DNA of 45,594 nt, taken from assembly GCF_026191375.1 (NCBI RefSeq), contig NZ_JAODTL010000018.1, positions 1-45,594 on the forward strand, written 5' to 3'. The DNA is from Marinomonas pontica. Lineage in GTDB: Bacteria; Pseudomonadota; Gammaproteobacteria; Pseudomonadales; Marinomonadaceae. A program made the position numbers and the translations under genes. Under the pieces are notes generated by a model. It was not told the DNA's origin. It ran no database searches and saw only the letters and a list, made by a program, of their open reading frames with translations. Of the stretch, positions 43,747 to 45,594 are shown one piece after another (positions within the stretch are counted from its first letter, which is position 1; each line of letters begins with the position of its first letter).

Positions 43747-45429
43747 ATGGCAAACGAAACGTACGATTACATCATCGTCGGTGCTGGCTCCGCAGGGTGT
43801 GTGCTGGCAGACCGACTGACAGAAAGCGGCGAACACAAGGTATTGTTACTGGAAATGGGCGGCTCGGATAAGAGCGTCTTTATCCAAATGCCAACCGCTT
43901 TGTCTTATCCAATGAACACTGAAAAATACGCGTGGCAATTTCACACGGACAAAGAGCCTGGTCTTGATGGCCGTGAAATGCATTGTCCACGTGGCAAAGT
44001 ATTAGGCGGTTCATCGTCTATCAACGGCATGGTTTATGTGCGTGGTCACGCCTGTGATTTCGACCAGTGGGAAGAAAACGGCGCCAAAGGTTGGAACTAC
44101 CAAACTTGCCTGCCCTACTTCAAAAAAGCCGAAACATGGAAAGGTGGTGCGGATTTATACCGTGGTGGCGATGGCCCATTGTCGACCAATAACGGCAACG
44201 ACATGACCTACAACCCGCTTTACCAAGCCTTTATTGATGCGGGTGAAGAAGCCGGCTACAGCAAAACCGACGATTATAACGGTCATCGCCAAGAAGGCTT
44301 TGGCGCAATGCACATGACGGTAAAAAATGGCGTGCGTGCTTCTACGTCTAACGCCTATTTACGTCGTGCCATGCAACGCCCTAACCTAACGCTTAAAACT
44401 GGCGTGTTAAGCCATAAAGTCCTCTTTGAAAATGGAAAGACCGATGGCAAAACCGCCACAGGCATTGAGTTCAGCAAAAACGGTCAAACTCAGCAAGCTA
44501 CCGCCAGCAAAGAAGTTATCTTGTCAGCGGGTTCGGTGGGGTCGCCACAGTTATTACAACTGTCTGGAGTCGGTCCAAAAGACGTCTTGGAAAAAGCGGA
44601 CGTTCCTCTAGTTCACGAACTACCTGGGGTGGGTGAAAACCTGCAAGACCATTTGGAAGTCTACTTCCAGTACTACTGTAAACAGCCTGTGACGCTAAAC
44701 AGCAAACTTGGCTTGATCAGCAAAGGCCTAATCGGTACGCGTTGGATGCTGTTTAAAACAGGCCTTGGCGCGACGAACCACTTTGAATCTTGCGGTTTTA
44801 TTCGCTCTCGTGCGGGTCTTAAATGGCCAAACATCCAATACCACTTCTTACCAGCAGCGATGCGTTACGATGGTCAAGCCGCGGTGGAAGGCCATGGTTT
44901 TCAAGTGCACGTTGGCCCTAATAAACCAGAAAGTCGCGGTAAGTTATGGATCGAGTCTGCTGACCCAGCGGCCAAACCGCGTATCTTGTTCAACTACATT
45001 TCGACCGAGCAAGACAAGCAAGACTGGCGCGATACGATTCGCCTAACTCGTGAAGTACTGCAACAGTCGGCACTGGACGATTACCGTGGCGATGAAATTC
45101 AGCCAGGCATGAACATCCAAAGCGATGAAGAAATCGACCAATGGGTAAAAGAAAACGTGGAAAGTGCTTACCACCCTTCTTGTACCTGTAAGATGGGCGA
45201 CGACAACGACCCAATGGCCGTGCTGAACGAGCAATGCCAAGTGCGCGGCATCGAAAGCCTACGCGTGGTGGATTCGTCTATCTTCCCGACCATCACCAAC
45301 GGCAACTTGAATGCACCAACTATCATGGTAGCGGAAAAAGCCGCCGACATGATTCTTGGCAAAGCAGCGTTACCAAGCCTAGATGCACCCGTTTGGATTC
45401 ACCCAGAGTTTGAAACGAAACAGCGTTAA
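43747..45429 (+). CDS. betA: Choline dehydrogenase BetA
   Basis: This is a GMC flavoprotein of about 560 residues. ATG 43747 ([12 protein letters not shown]) gives the usual short N-terminus; ATG 43735 would add four residues. It has the FAD motif [21 protein letters not shown] signature 1 around [18 protein letters not shown], signature 2 [15 protein letters not shown] and the catalytic His in [12 protein letters not shown]. It oxidises choline to betaine aldehyde at the inner membrane, feeding BetB. The 35-bp gap to betB implies one operon, ended by the terminator at 45456. Confidence 0.95.
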   Translation: MANETYDYIIVGAGSAGCVLADRLTESGEHKVLLLEMGGSDKSVFIQMPTALSYPMNTEKYAWQFHTDKEPGLDGREMHCPRGKVLGGSSSINGMVYVRGHACDFDQWEENGAKGWNYQTCLPYFKKAETWKGGADLYRGGDGPLSTNNGNDMTYNPLYQAFIDAGEEAGYSKTDDYNGHRQEGFGAMHMTVKNGVRASTSNAYLRRAMQRPNLTLKTGVLSHKVLFENGKTDGKTATGIEFSKNGQTQQATASKEVILSAGSVGSPQLLQLSGVGPKDVLEKADVPLVHELPGVGENLQDHLEVYFQYYCKQPVTLNSKLGLISKGLIGTRWMLFKTGLGATNHFESCGFIRSRAGLKWPNIQYHFLPAAMRYDGQAAVEGHGFQVHVGPNKPESRGKLWIESADPAAKPRILFNYISTEQDKQDWRDTIRLTREVLQQSALDDYRGDEIQPGMNIQSDEEIDQWVKENVESAYHPSCTCKMGDDNDPMAVLNEQCQVRGIESLRVVDSSIFPTITNGNLNAPTIMVAEKAADMILGKAALPSLDAPVWIHPEFETKQR

Positions 45430-45455
45430 TAACAAAGCAAAAAAGCCCATAAAAA

Positions 45456-45486
45456 AACGCCTGCTAGATATTAGCAGGCGTTTTTC
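45456..45486. terminator. Bidirectional terminator after betA
   Basis: An 11-bp stem (AACGCCTGCTA 45456-45466, TAGCAGGCGTT 45472-45482) with a 5-nt loop has A7 on the left and T5 on the right. It can stop betA transcripts and the convergent gene at the right edge. Confidence 0.93.
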
Positions 45487-45545
45487 ATTTAGGCGCTTCG
45501 TTCTATTTCAATAGCCGTTATTGCAACTCAGCTATTTCATCTGAT

Positions 45546-45594
45546 CTATTTGATCTGAAACACCGCAAAGCCATTGTCGTCTAAAGACTGGTAC
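45546..45594 (-). CDS. 3' end of a gene entering from the right edge
   Basis: An open minus frame enters at the window end and stops at TAG 45546-45548. It encodes YQSLDDNGFAVFQIK as the last 15 residues. It converges on the shared terminator at 45456-45486, which supports a real gene end. Too little is visible to name it. Confidence 0.45.
   Translation of the reverse strand, partial: YQSLDDNGFAVFQIK

Noticed and set aside
1..45594. CRISPR arrays, tRNA genes, rRNA, insertion sequences, phage genes, toxin-antitoxin or restriction genes
   Set aside because: No regularly spaced repeats, cloverleaf-like sequence, transposase or integrase motifs, or target-site duplications were seen on either strand.

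Overview
The window looks like chromosomal DNA of a marine gammaproteobacterium of the Oceanospirillales type, most like Marinomonas. This is inferred from the protein styles, the moderate base composition and the mix of osmolyte, inositol and c-di-GMP genes; no rRNA or other taxonomic marker is present. I see no phage, insertion sequence, CRISPR array, tRNA or rRNA.

Bases 1-14,500 are mixed housekeeping and signalling genes. A DMT exporter, cut by the window edge, diverges from an Lrp/AsnC regulator. Then come a frameshifted chemotaxis receptor, a DUF2868 membrane protein paired with a DUF3482 GTPase, a PlsC-type acyltransferase, a Cache-HAMP-GGDEF-EAL protein, RlmF, a LysR regulator diverging from a second DMT exporter, a DUF6164 protein and a CSS-type EAL phosphodiesterase.

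Bases 14,590-22,660 form an envelope-lipid stress locus. An ECF sigma factor and a ChrR-type zinc/cupin anti-sigma factor diverge from a tight eight-gene operon: NTF2-like, SDR, FAD oxidoreductase, DUF1365, Cfa, DUF2878, a periplasmic protein and the DUF3833 lipoprotein. Both directions start with the same promoter architecture, TGATCC-N16-CGT, and the operon ends at a clear terminator. The reading is a singlet-oxygen type response that remodels unsaturated membrane lipids, possibly to methylated or furan fatty acids. Several of its proteins have no assigned function.

Bases 22,700-39,370 hold a SutA-like small protein, then a myo-inositol locus: an RpiR-type regulator (probable IolR), a LacI-type regulator, a ribose/inositol-class ABC importer, and iolI-like, iolH, iolG, iolC-DUF2090, iolD, iolE and mmsA/iolA. 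Palindromes close to GGAA-N6-TTCC lie before the regulator, in the divergent importer/iolI gap and before iolC. In the last two places they occur as pairs whose centres are about 30 bp apart. No iolB is present.

Bases 39,480-45,594 contain a frameshifted acyltransferase-GNAT fusion resembling the ornithine-lipid synthase OlsF, a 45-residue His-tailed membrane miniprotein, a stand-alone CBM48 protein, and betB-betA (choline to glycine betaine) behind a perfect 28-bp palindrome that suits BetI, although betI itself is absent.

Three genes (chemotaxis receptor, periplasmic stress-operon protein, OlsF-like protein) are each broken by one single-base indel in otherwise well-preserved sequence. Sequencing error or very recent mutation is more likely than old decay.
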